Origin: Candidatus Desulfaltia sp.
Lineage (GTDB): Bacteria > Desulfobacterota > Desulfobacteria > Desulfobacterales > ETH-SRB1
DNA: 60,879 nucleotides
Assembly (NCBI GenBank): GCA_030656555.1
Contig: JAUSPN010000032.1
Coordinates: 1-60,879, forward strand
Reading direction: 5' to 3'
Below, piece by piece: positions 52,534-60,879 of the stretch (the first letter of the stretch is position 1; every line of letters begins with the position of its first letter). Both the position numbers and the translations under genes were made by a program. The notes beneath the pieces are model-generated. The model searched no databases and was not told the DNA's origin. It saw only the letters and a list, made by a program, of their open reading frames with translations.

Positions 52534-52884
52534 ATGCAAACAATAGAACAGATAGAAAGAGAAATGATGCGGTTTGATTTGCCTGCTTTTGCTCCAGGAG
52601 ATACTGTTAAGGTATATGTCAAGATAAAGGAGGGCGAAAAAGAGCGCATTCAGGCTTTTCAGGGGGTTGCAATAAGCAAACGCAAAGGCAGAAGTAACGC
52701 TACATTTACAGTACGCAAGGTTTCATACGGTATAGGTGTTGAGCGTATTTTTCCTTTCCATTCACCGCTTATCGATAAAATCGAGGTTATTTCCAAAGGC
52801 CGTGTGCGGCGCGCAAAGATCTATTATCTGCGCAAACTGAGAGGGAAGGCCGCCAGAATAAAGGAACGGCGTTTTAACAAATAG
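52534..52884 (+). CDS. rplS: 50S ribosomal protein L19
   Basis: The 116 residues contain [42 protein letters not shown] and [17 protein letters not shown]-like segments typical of L19, at the subunit interface. GAGGATATT precedes ATG. Confidence 0.98.
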   Translation: MQTIEQIEREMMRFDLPAFAPGDTVKVYVKIKEGEKERIQAFQGVAISKRKGRSNATFTVRKVSYGIGVERIFPFHSPLIDKIEVISKGRVRRAKIYYLRKLRGKAARIKERRFNK

Positions 52885-52903
52885 TCTATATGAAAAAGAC
52901 TCC

Positions 52904-53530
52904 ATGAAACCGGACCCGTGGTTTTTTGAAAAAAAAAGTATTGAAAGGGGGTTTGTAACAGTTGCCGGCATTGATGAAGCCGGCCGTGGCCCCCTGGCAG
53001 GGCCTGTTGTTTCCGCAGCAGTTATATTGCCTTCCTCTTTTCAGGTTTCAGGTATAAAAGATTCAAAAAAATTAACGCCTGGGAAAAGAGCCTATCTATA
53101 TGAAAAGATTTACGAGAATGCAATATCCGTAGGTATAGGAATAGTTGACTCGATAGAAATAGATCGCATCAATATACTTAAGGCATCACTCATGTCGATG
53201 GCCATGTCTGTTGACAATCTTAACCCCCAACCGGATTATCTTCTTATCGACGGCAAATTCCGAATATCTTCAAACCTGCCACAGGAGCCGGTTATAAAGG
53301 GTGATTCTCTGAGCATCTCCATTGCCGCCGCTTCTATTGTCGCCAAGGTAACCCGTGACAGGCTGATGGAAATATATCATTTGTATTATCCGGAGTTTGA
53401 ATTCGCCAGACACAAAGGATATCCAACCAAAGCTCATAAAGAGGCCATCAGGAAATTCGGCCTATGCCCCATACACAGGCGTAGTTTTAGAACTACGTTT
53501 CCTAATCCCTACCGCTTAAAACGAATATGA
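52904..53530 (+). CDS. rnhB: Ribonuclease HII
   Basis: Removes ribonucleotides and RNA primers from DNA. The 208 residues carry GIDEAGRGPLAGPVV (catalytic Asp-Glu), LLIDGK and VIKGDSLSISIAAASIVAKV (third Asp region), and the ARHKGYPTKAH C-terminal loop. Its last 29 bases overlap the convergent YihY gene. Confidence 0.97.
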   Translation: MKPDPWFFEKKSIERGFVTVAGIDEAGRGPLAGPVVSAAVILPSSFQVSGIKDSKKLTPGKRAYLYEKIYENAISVGIGIVDSIEIDRINILKASLMSMAMSVDNLNPQPDYLLIDGKFRISSNLPQEPVIKGDSLSISIAAASIVAKVTRDRLMEIYHLYYPEFEFARHKGYPTKAHKEAIRKFGLCPIHRRSFRTTFPNPYRLKRI

Positions 53531-54365
53531 TCTCTGCTGTAAAAAGTATCATGGAAGCAAGATAGAATACCCAGAGAACAATATATATAAGCGCGTTAAG
53601 AGGCCCGTACACAAAGTTGGCCGGATTGCCGCCGGATGAGAGATAGAGGCCGAACAGGTGCTTTGCAATTTCAAGGAGGACTGAACAGATAATCCCACCC
53701 ATAAGCGCATGTGAAAAGTAAATCTTCTTGTTGGGGATAAACTTAAATATTAGTGTGAAGAAAACAATAGCAACAGAGATGGGAATTATATGCCGGATTA
53801 GCGTGGCATTTACTATAAGATTGCTTATGTTAATTCCGAATAGAACCAATTCGGTATTCTCTATCATCACCGCTGCAATATTTATTAAAATGGAAAAAAG
53901 AATGGCAACAACTCCAAGAGGTATAACAGCTACAGCAATCAGGATTGATTTGAAAAAAAAGCGACCCTTTTTATTTACACGGAAGATAATAGTAAAGGCG
54001 ACATTCAGAGAATAGAATATCATCGTGGAAATCCATAAGAGAAATGCAAATCCGACCCACCCCAACACCCCGCAGGTTTCTGACAGGTTTTTTATTCCCA
54101 GAAGCAACCTGTCTTCCATGTAGGGATGAACCTGTCTTACAAATTCAACAACGGCGGTATATGCGCTTTCGGAAGAGCCGAGAATAAGTCCGCTGGCAAA
54201 AAGAATGAAAAAAATAATTGGAATGACTGACAAAATGGAATAGAATGCAATGGCAGCCGACAGGTTAGGGCAATTATCTCTAAAAAACGCTCGAAACGCT
54301 TCAAAAAGAACATTTCGTGAGAGCTTGCCGTAATATTTTAGAGAACTTCCTATATCTCTTGACAT
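53502..54365 (-). CDS. YihY/BrkB family inner-membrane protein
   Basis: The 287 residues have six hydrophobic spans (near 35-58, 90-115, 135-160, 180-205, 215-235, 245-275) with family marks LSAAIAFYSILSVIPI and FKFIPNKKIYFSHALMGG. Earlier called a ribonuclease BN in error; function as transporter or permease is unproven. It follows the GAPDH gene by 30 bases on the same strand. Confidence 0.92.
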   Translation of the reverse strand: MSRDIGSSLKYYGKLSRNVLFEAFRAFFRDNCPNLSAAIAFYSILSVIPIIFFILFASGLILGSSESAYTAVVEFVRQVHPYMEDRLLLGIKNLSETCGVLGWVGFAFLLWISTMIFYSLNVAFTIIFRVNKKGRFFFKSILIAVAVIPLGVVAILFSILINIAAVMIENTELVLFGINISNLIVNATLIRHIIPISVAIVFFTLIFKFIPNKKIYFSHALMGGIICSVLLEIAKHLFGLYLSSGGNPANFVYGPLNALIYIVLWVFYLASMILFTAEIIFVLSGRD

Positions 54366-54395
54366 TTTATATCCATATTCTGGATTAGAGCAAAG

Positions 54396-55646
54396 TCACA
54401 TATTCTCAGCTATTGAAACTATTCTGTCTCCCAGCAGGTTAACATAGCTGGCCATTTCATTGTCGTACCATCCATATATAACGGCCTGAGTTACCGGTAT
54501 TTTGACGACTGTGTTTTTTAGCGAAGATATGATATCTTTTTCCAGCCCCGGCGCATTTTTTAGGTCTATTGTTACATTTGCCGTGCGGGTATGTGTCTCA
54601 TGGCCCTCAATAACAGCCGCAACCAGGGGCATGCCGATTATATCCCCGGAAACATTCTGCTTGTCCGTATAATAGAGATATCCCCTTGGATCATCTGATG
54701 CAGCCTGCCTGTATATATTGTTGATTAATTCCCTCCTTATCGATTCGCCGGACAATTCCTCCTGGAGATTAAGAACAAGAATGATAAGAGAGCCTGTATT
54801 GGTGGGTATCCTAACCGACTCTGCAATGAATCCTATATGCTCCATTTCAGGTATAACAAGCCTGAGTGTATTGGCGGCGCCGGTTGTGGTAAGGATAATG
54901 TTATTCATTACGCTTCTGTTTTTTCTCAGATCAATTGATCCTGTTTTCGGCAGCCTGTCAAGGACCTGCTGTGAACCGGTGGCCGCATGCACCGTAGCCA
55001 TGGAGGCTGAGAGTATTTTGTCCGCGCCGAAATAATTAAGAAGAGGTTTTATCATATGGGCAAGGCATGTAGTAGTGCAGGATGCATTTGATATAATGTT
55101 ATGGCGCCTTGGATCATAATCACCATCATTTATACCCATTACGGTTGTCACGGCATCCTCGGGCATGGCAAGCCCTTTATCCTTGATCTTAAAAGGGGCG
55201 GAGACTATCACCCTTTCCGCTCCTGACTCGATATGTCCGCGCACCGACCCTTTAGGATGTTCCGGCGGAAGAGTCGGATCAATAAATTGTCCGGTAGTAT
55301 CTACCACCAGCTTTACGCCGTGTTCTCTCCAGTTTATTTCGCCCGGATTTCTGGCAGTTCTTAAAAACTTTACCTTTATCCCATCGATTGTCATCAAACC
55401 GCTTTTTTCATCCAGATTTTCAATAAAAGGTTTGGCCTTATAACCGTACAAGTAGGCATGAAATAAGCCGTAAGTTGAATCCCTTTCCGCATAATGCGCA
55501 ATATCCTCAAGGGATGTGCCGACCTTACGACCAACATTTACCACAATTTCATTAAAATATTTTCGCCCGATATTGTGCCATAAGGTAAGCTTTCCAATTC
55601 TGCCAAAACCGTTTATCCCAAGCTTTAACCCTTTATTTTTGTACAT
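54396..55646 (-). CDS. gap: Glyceraldehyde-3-phosphate dehydrogenase, long variant
   Basis: Type I GAPDH fold with NGFGRIGKL (about 11-19), the catalytic Cys in SNASCTTTC (about 190), its His in VHAATGSQQV and YDNEMASY near the end. At 416 residues it is about 80 longer than the usual enzyme; the extra parts lie mainly at 50-80 and 310-345. Where the NAD-type has INDL after the second strand, this reads NVGR, lacking the acidic residue and giving Arg, which suggests NADP use. It may be the anabolic enzyme. AAGGAGG precedes ATG. Confidence 0.9.
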   Translation of the reverse strand: MYKNKGLKLGINGFGRIGKLTLWHNIGRKYFNEIVVNVGRKVGTSLEDIAHYAERDSTYGLFHAYLYGYKAKPFIENLDEKSGLMTIDGIKVKFLRTARNPGEINWREHGVKLVVDTTGQFIDPTLPPEHPKGSVRGHIESGAERVIVSAPFKIKDKGLAMPEDAVTTVMGINDGDYDPRRHNIISNASCTTTCLAHMIKPLLNYFGADKILSASMATVHAATGSQQVLDRLPKTGSIDLRKNRSVMNNIILTTTGAANTLRLVIPEMEHIGFIAESVRIPTNTGSLIILVLNLQEELSGESIRRELINNIYRQAASDDPRGYLYYTDKQNVSGDIIGMPLVAAVIEGHETHTRTANVTIDLKNAPGLEKDIISSLKNTVVKIPVTQAVIYGWYDNEMASYVNLLGDRIVSIAENM

Positions 55647-55684
55647 GGCAGCCTCCTTGATTGTCTATTTCTTAACTTTGATTG

Positions 55685-55902
55685 TATAGGAATTTCCTTT
55701 CCTTTCCTGAAACAACAAATAACAAATCACAAATATCAAACAAATTACAATGACCAAAATTCAAAATCCCAAACCCCGTATATGACCTAAATTTGAAACT
55801 CCAAACATGTTTTGGTCATTGAATATTGAAATTTGGGATTTATTTGTAATTTGATGCTTGTAATTTGGGATTTTATAAGTTCATTATATAGGAATTTCCT
55901 TT
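55685..55902. repeat. Low-complexity inverted repeat bracketed by a 16-bp direct repeat
   Basis: TATAGGAATTTCCTTT occurs exactly at 55685-55700 and 55887-55902. Between lie A-rich CAAATTACAATGACCAAAAT and its inverse TTTTGGTCATTGAATATTG..., ending in GTAATTTGGGATTTTAT. The exact flanking repeat resembles a target duplication around an inserted palindromic unit, though it contains its own GGAATTTCC palindrome. Confidence 0.7.
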
Positions 55903-55903
55903 T

Positions 55904-55966
55904 TGAGATTGCTTCGTCGCCAACACTCCTCGCAATGACTTGGAACGCGACTTTTTACGAATTCAT
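55904..55966. repeat. Dispersed palindrome supplying a stop codon
   Basis: GAGATTGCTTCGTCGC...CTCGCAATGAC (55905-55939; relative of 33861-33887) and a copy of the TCGTAAAAAGTC motif (55949-55966) adjoin. On the minus strand the latter reads ATG AAT TCG TAA, giving the last residues and stop of the 1401-residue protein. Confidence 0.65.
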
Positions 55967-58900
55967 CTGACTTTCTTTGATACCAATAAAATCATGATAA
56001 ACAGAGCCTTCACGACCGTCAATACTTATATAATCACCGGTTGTTAATGATATATTGTTAAACAGGCAGTTTTTTTTCTTTTCATTACAGACAAGATCCA
56101 CGCATCCAACCACACATGTTTTGCCAAGCCTGTGAGCCACGACAGCGGCATGGGAGGTTAACCCTCCACGCGCCGTAAGCAGGCCGTCGGAGGCATATAT
56201 CTCCCGAATATCATCTGGAACCGTATCTGATCTTAGAAGGATTAAAGATGTTTCCGGCTCCAGCTTTCTCCACTTATCGATTTCATCCAGGCTGAAAACC
56301 ACCCTGCCGCTCATTGCCCCGCCGCTGACTCCGATACCGTGTCCTAAATATTTCTTATCTGATATTTGCCCTGGATCAAAGGTCAAAACCTTTTTCCTGT
56401 CTCTCATAGTCATATCTCTGGCCTGGAGCAGATAGAGATCCTTTGTTGAATGGCCTTCAAATGTAAACTCGATTTCCTGCGGGCCCCAACCTTTTTTATA
56501 GACTAATTCATTCGACCAATCTTTCAATGCCTTGAAAATAAGCGGAAAATGTGACTCAAGGGTTATGTCGGTCTGCCGCATTTCAATATTCTGCTGATTG
56601 ATTGAAATCGGCATGGTATTGACAAGCCCTGAAACCACGTCTTCACCCTGATTTCCGAGCGTAAAATCGCCCCACAACCTTAAGATATCTCCGGACCATC
56701 TTGGATTATGGGTAAAAAAGACTCCTGAACCTGTCTGTCGGCCAAGATTGCCGAAAACCATTTTCTGAACAGTAACGGCCGTGCCCCAGTCATCCGATAT
56801 GCCCATAATTTTACGGTAAGCTTTGGCTTTTGATGATTCCCATGACCCAAGAACGCTTTTTATTACCAGATACAGTTGTTCGAACGGATCTTCTATAATA
56901 TTAATCCCGCTATCCCTTATCATATCCTTATAAGCCAGAGCCACTTTTCTCATCTCCTGGCCGGGGAACCCTCTTTTATAAGGAATGCTCAGGCGTTGCT
57001 TGAACCCATTAATAATTGCGTCAAAATCATTCCTGTCAATATTAAATGACATGCCATAACACTGGAGAAACCTGCGATAACTATCCCAGGCAAACCAGCT
57101 GTTGCCGGTTTGCGAGGCAATCCCGGCTGTAATTTCCTCGTTTAATCCGACATTAAGGAAAGTATACATCATCCCAGGTTGTGAAACAGCCCCTCCGCTT
57201 CTAACAGAAAGGAGCAAAGGGTTTTTCGGGTCTCCAAACACTTTTTTCGTAACCTTTTCCAGGTCGGATATCTGGTTGCAAATCTGTTTTCTGAAATACT
57301 CCCGTGCCGGAGGAAAATTGTCGATTACCTCTCTTGAACGAAACACCTCTGTAGTAATAATAAAACCCGGAGGCACCGGCATACCATAATTTTTCAGCTT
57401 AATTATGTTAAGCCCTTTACCGCCTAAATATATCAATCCAAAAACTTTTTTGTTTACCGGCGCAAAAGGGCACAAAGCCCGTTGAGGATCATAGTTGAGA
57501 AGCTGGTGGAGCTTGTCTTTGGGCAGTTTGTCCGACTGGTGAAAAAGTGTATTTAGTATTTGACCTAAAAACAGGTCTAACTGCTGAAGCCCCAGTGACA
57601 GCGCCAGCCTGTCGCGGAAGAAAACTTCCGATACCATGTGCGCCGTTTCTTCAGACTCAATCATCCCCTCTTTGGGAAGATATTTCTCCATAATATGGTC
57701 AACAGGGGTTTGAGCCAGTATTACGGTCAGGTTCTGCTCATGAATATTATGAAAATAGTCATTAGTTATATTTTTTACAGCAAGTGCAAAACCTTTAAAT
57801 ATATCGACATACTGGGTAAAGGTAAAGCCCCTTACCTCAAGCAGATGCGCTAAAAGATCGAGTTGACGCTCCATTTCGATTGATGAAATTCCATCTAACT
57901 GCAATGCCTTGTTAAATAATAGTAACCGGTCGTAAATCTGATAAAAAGTGGCTCTGGTGATAATGCTGAGATCAATGCTTTCAATAAATTCCTCAAACAG
58001 CGCATTGACTATCGATTCTATCCGAAAGGTAAGCCCAAGCGCATCAAATTTTCTTTCGTGATAAAACCCGTATATAGACGGTATATCAACAGCAAAATGT
58101 CTTTTCTTATAAATATCTTCCCTAACCTCATACGATTTTGAAGAAATTATGATTTTTTTGAGCAACTCAAGATAATCAAGCAGCATGCAAAGTTTTTTCT
58201 GTAAATCAGGTTCAATGAGAGCTTCTTTAAGCGCATCTATATCCGGAAATGCATCGATTTTAAACTGTGAAAGATAATGGTCGATTTCGCTGTTTGATTT
58301 TAAGCTGAATATGAGGTCGTATTTTTGATGTAAAAGTTTGTAAAAGGATATGGCCAGTTTCACCCTCTTAATATCTTTTTCAGATACCTTTGAAATATCT
58401 GCTGCATGGGTTTGCAGTTCTTTTTCATTTAAAGCAATGAGGTCGTCGGGTAAACATAGCTTCTTTGCTTTAAGGTGTAACATTACCCTGTGAACGCCAT
58501 CAATATAAGGGCCTCGGGTATTGATTTGATCAAAAATACCGGGCGGGATAAAAGGCTTTAGAATCTCTCTGTTTCTGGTTTGCCAGAAATTAATAACCGC
58601 TTCCATAAAGCCGATCATCCTGCTGCTGCTTTCAACATGGCTCTGTTTTCGCAGAAAATGTATAAGAACATCCTTTTGGTGTGTTAATTCATCTAACTGT
58701 GTTGATATATCCCTTAGCATTCCTTCAGCGCCTATATCATTAAAATACACAGGTAAAAGCCTTGCGAGCTGTTTTGCAAGATTATATACAGATCTGATAT
58801 CGTTGTTTAAAAATCGTGTAATGTCGCGGGGAAACAGGTCGGTATCCTTGATAAAAACACCGCATAGAGACAGATGAATCGTCAGGTGGGAAATAAGCCT

Positions 58901-60160
58901 TGTTGACCATTTGGGGTTAAGCTCAATAAGCTCCAGCCATGTCCTTATATTTTGCATGTGTGCGCTGTTGACCTGTATCTGCCAGTCGCTTCCCACACCT
59001 TTTATCATTGGTGACTGAAAACCAAGGGCAACTACGTGATCAATAAAAAAATTCACAAGGTCGATTTGATCTGTTTTATATACTCCCTTACCCATATTAA
59101 GGACGCAGTTTAAAACAGTGGCAGGAAATTTATCGGTCAGCCCTCTTAATATGGAAAAGGTTTTCTCTATCAGTTTGCGGATATTCCAGTCTTTTTCATG
59201 CTCTATAAGCTGGGAAAGGGTTCTATTAATATCTCTTAAAGCTTCTTCGTAAACGATCGAAAGCCCGGGTGTCTTCATTATATGGAAAAGAAATATAAGT
59301 TTCCACAGGTTGCCTTTGCTGTTTTTCGTATCTGCTTCAACCAGTCTTTGCGGGACATCCTTGTATATTTCAACAATCTGACTGTATGCCGGCAGTTCTA
59401 ACAGGTTTTGTAAAACTTTTTTAGAGTCGATACCATTTTGCAGGGCGATTTTGCCTGTCATTGACTGCCATTTGTTAATTTGCCTATGGGATATATATTT
59501 AAAAATTTCATCAAACGGTTCTTTGTCGTCAATATCACCGGCCTCGTTTTTAAACCAGTCAAACGGATCTTTCTCGCTTAGCCAGTAAGAATATGTATGC
59601 TTGAAATATTTTAACAAAAGCAGGTTGATTGCCTGGTAATTTACATTTGTGAGTTCATGCGTATGATTTAAAATCGCTTTAGCCAGTCTTTTTATCTGAT
59701 AGAAGCTTTTAATAAACAGAAAGAAACTATCTTTTTTGTAACTCCTGATGCTGTCAAAAGCGCTATCGATCACAGGCATGAATCTTTTGATATCTTGGCC
59801 GGAATCTTTTATAATTTTTTGCAGGAAAAGAAGAAGATTGTCCACAGCATCGGCTTTGACCTCAATATTGCTTCCAGATACAATGGCATCGCTAAAGATG
59901 TTTACCAAAAGAGCTGCTGCATCAGGCCCTTTAGGATGGTTTTTAAGAAGATGAAAATAATTCAGGGAATAATTTCTTGCTTCCCTGACAATAAATTCCC
60001 AGTTTTTATAAGGGTGAGAAAGCTCCTTTAAAAAGGTATTTAAACCGTCCATAACTCCATAGTACTTGGACATTACCTCCTGAAGGACTAAATATTTGTC
60101 CTCTATGGCAACATCAACACGATAGCATTCCAAGTTTATTTCAAGGGCTTTTGATTTCAA
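55955..60160 (-). CDS. Giant PEP-synthase-like ATP-grasp/phosphohistidine protein
   Basis: The 1401 residues have three parts: an all-helical N-terminal region of about 900 residues that I do not recognise; a pyruvate-phosphate-dikinase type ATP-grasp domain from about 910 (YLGGKGLNIIKLKNYGMPVPPG, LLSVRSGGAVSQPGMM, GNQGEDVVSG, IEFTFEG); and a swivelling phosphohistidine domain near the end (TARGGLTSHAAVVAHRLGKTCVVG, His of TSHA). There is no C-terminal PEP/pyruvate TIM barrel, so it is not a full PPDK or PEP synthase; it should phosphorylate another acceptor. TTG 60160 overlaps the stop of the upstream RACo gene; a later start is possible. Confidence 0.85.
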   Translation of the reverse strand: MKSKALEINLECYRVDVAIEDKYLVLQEVMSKYYGVMDGLNTFLKELSHPYKNWEFIVREARNYSLNYFHLLKNHPKGPDAAALLVNIFSDAIVSGSNIEVKADAVDNLLLFLQKIIKDSGQDIKRFMPVIDSAFDSIRSYKKDSFFLFIKSFYQIKRLAKAILNHTHELTNVNYQAINLLLLKYFKHTYSYWLSEKDPFDWFKNEAGDIDDKEPFDEIFKYISHRQINKWQSMTGKIALQNGIDSKKVLQNLLELPAYSQIVEIYKDVPQRLVEADTKNSKGNLWKLIFLFHIMKTPGLSIVYEEALRDINRTLSQLIEHEKDWNIRKLIEKTFSILRGLTDKFPATVLNCVLNMGKGVYKTDQIDLVNFFIDHVVALGFQSPMIKGVGSDWQIQVNSAHMQNIRTWLELIELNPKWSTRLISHLTIHLSLCGVFIKDTDLFPRDITRFLNNDIRSVYNLAKQLARLLPVYFNDIGAEGMLRDISTQLDELTHQKDVLIHFLRKQSHVESSSRMIGFMEAVINFWQTRNREILKPFIPPGIFDQINTRGPYIDGVHRVMLHLKAKKLCLPDDLIALNEKELQTHAADISKVSEKDIKRVKLAISFYKLLHQKYDLIFSLKSNSEIDHYLSQFKIDAFPDIDALKEALIEPDLQKKLCMLLDYLELLKKIIISSKSYEVREDIYKKRHFAVDIPSIYGFYHERKFDALGLTFRIESIVNALFEEFIESIDLSIITRATFYQIYDRLLLFNKALQLDGISSIEMERQLDLLAHLLEVRGFTFTQYVDIFKGFALAVKNITNDYFHNIHEQNLTVILAQTPVDHIMEKYLPKEGMIESEETAHMVSEVFFRDRLALSLGLQQLDLFLGQILNTLFHQSDKLPKDKLHQLLNYDPQRALCPFAPVNKKVFGLIYLGGKGLNIIKLKNYGMPVPPGFIITTEVFRSREVIDNFPPAREYFRKQICNQISDLEKVTKKVFGDPKNPLLLSVRSGGAVSQPGMMYTFLNVGLNEEITAGIASQTGNSWFAWDSYRRFLQCYGMSFNIDRNDFDAIINGFKQRLSIPYKRGFPGQEMRKVALAYKDMIRDSGINIIEDPFEQLYLVIKSVLGSWESSKAKAYRKIMGISDDWGTAVTVQKMVFGNLGRQTGSGVFFTHNPRWSGDILRLWGDFTLGNQGEDVVSGLVNTMPISINQQNIEMRQTDITLESHFPLIFKALKDWSNELVYKKGWGPQEIEFTFEGHSTKDLYLLQARDMTMRDRKKVLTFDPGQISDKKYLGHGIGVSGGAMSGRVVFSLDEIDKWRKLEPETSLILLRSDTVPDDIREIYASDGLLTARGGLTSHAAVVAHRLGKTCVVGCVDLVCNEKKKNCLFNNISLTTGDYISIDGREGSVYHDFIGIKESQMNS

Positions 60161-60879
60161 TTCCTTAATCCCTTCCGGGCTTTGATGCGGGCTTTGAGTC
60201 TTGGAAATTTATTCATGTCTGTATGCGGCAAAAAGAGGGAGGCCATATAATTATTCATATATGATGCTGTTTCCGATAGCTCAAAGTTTGTTATCTTCTT
60301 TATTACCTCTATCACATCTTTTCTTATATGGTTTGCCAGACAGATCATTGTTGCGCCGGTAAGTGATCCATTGCCGATAAAAACAACCTTGTCAGGATCT
60401 ATTTCAGGCAGCAGACCAATCGTCGTTGCCTTTTCCAGGTCCACATAACTTCCAAACCCGCCTGCCAGAATAATGCGGTCAATATCATGAATGCTGAGCC
60501 CGACCTCTCCGAGAAGAGTCATGCATCCGCTGAACATTGCGCCCTTTGCTCTGATAAGATTATCGATATCCGGTTCGGCAATGACAATATCCCTGTCTAT
60601 GTGTGTAACATCCGCCTTTGCGAGCACATACTCATATATGCCGTTATTTTGCCTTATACGATCTGTATCAAGACTGCGATCAAATCTGCCGATGTTATCA
60701 ATAATTCCCTGCTCAAACATTTCAGCTACAATATTGATAAGGCCGCTGCCGCATATCCCTTTTGGCCGGACATTTCCTATGGTTATATTCATCGGCTCAA
60801 ACGTAAGAGGGTCTATAGAAAAATCTTCAATCGCCCCATTTACAGCGCGCATTCCGAATTTTATGCCGCCCCCTTCAAA
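60157..60879 (-). CDS. RACo-like corrinoid protein reductive activator, C-terminal part
   Basis: The frame runs open to the window edge, so the N-terminus (expected [2Fe-2S] domain) is outside. The visible 240 residues begin FEGGGIKFGMRAVNGAIEDF and show GNVRPKGICGSGLINIVAEMF, IILAGGFGSYVDLEKA and FIGNGSLTGA, the ASKHA ATPase blocks of DUF4445/RACo proteins that reductively reactivate cobalamin in corrinoid proteins. The role would fit Wood-Ljungdahl or methyltransferase metabolism of a Desulfobacterota host. Overlaps the next gene by TTGA. Confidence 0.88.
   Translation of the reverse strand, partial: FEGGGIKFGMRAVNGAIEDFSIDPLTFEPMNITIGNVRPKGICGSGLINIVAEMFEQGIIDNIGRFDRSLDTDRIRQNNGIYEYVLAKADVTHIDRDIVIAEPDIDNLIRAKGAMFSGCMTLLGEVGLSIHDIDRIILAGGFGSYVDLEKATTIGLLPEIDPDKVVFIGNGSLTGATMICLANHIRKDVIEVIKKITNFELSETASYMNNYMASLFLPHTDMNKFPRLKARIKARKGLRN

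Overview
The window looks like chromosomal DNA of a mesophilic, Gram-negative sulfate reducer of the Desulfobacterota, most likely Desulfobacterales. The basis is a dsrA-dsrB-dsrD-cbiA/dsrN array encoding dissimilatory sulfite reductase, a tmRNA with tag ANDYNYALAA, a corrinoid-activating (RACo-type) protein, KDO/LPS genes, many sensor kinases and a moderate G+C content with AT-rich, repeat-filled gaps. The placement rests on gene content only; no rRNA is present.

Layout. 1-5700: the start of an off-window minus gene, a cytochrome-like scrap, panB with a DUF2520 reductase-like gene, a large M16 peptidase and a small winged-helix protein. 5.8-7.2 kb: DUF2062 and rsmA. 7.2-12.1 kb: a complete oleABCD cluster for head-to-head long-chain olefin synthesis. 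12.2-17.1 kb: a gene graveyard (alcohol dehydrogenase pieces, a gatB tail, a sensor fragment) around an intact substrate-binding protein/hybrid kinase pair, framed by a 126-bp direct repeat. 17.3-23.3 kb: kdsD, ATP-type phosphofructokinase, waaA and an LpoA-like lipoprotein. 23.5-32.3 kb: a DJ-1 protein, then a signalling cluster of two related kinases, a REC-PP2C-HATPase protein and two STAS proteins, which together look like a partner-switching system. 32.3-34.5 kb: a glycosyltransferase, tatA and ssrA.

34.5-42.9 kb is one co-directional minus-strand stretch: YcaO protein, TPR protein, an unrecognised 431-residue protein, dsrA, dsrB, dsrD and a CbiA/DsrN amidotransferase. The first three next to dsr are the best candidate here for an undescribed functional unit. 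43.2-48.7 kb holds a small unknown protein with a DapA-like enzyme, an Fe-S cluster protein, a PPC-domain protein, ilvE and a UDP-sugar pyrophosphorylase. 48.8-53.5 kb is the housekeeping ffh-rpsP-khpA-rimM-trmD-SPOUT-rplS-rnhB operon. 53.5-60.9 kb holds a YihY protein, an atypical long GAPDH, a 1401-residue ATP-grasp/phosphohistidine protein and the C-terminal part of a RACo-like ATPase.

A second theme is dispersed repeats. Short palindromes sit in most gaps, supply stop codons at gene ends, and in two genes are inserted in frame inside the protein; a third gene carries an in-frame 21-bp tandem repeat. Annotation of several starts was revised inward (oleA, dsrB, ffh, the SPOUT methyltransferase, one STAS gene and others) because the longest frame begins in a repeat or lacks a ribosome-binding site.
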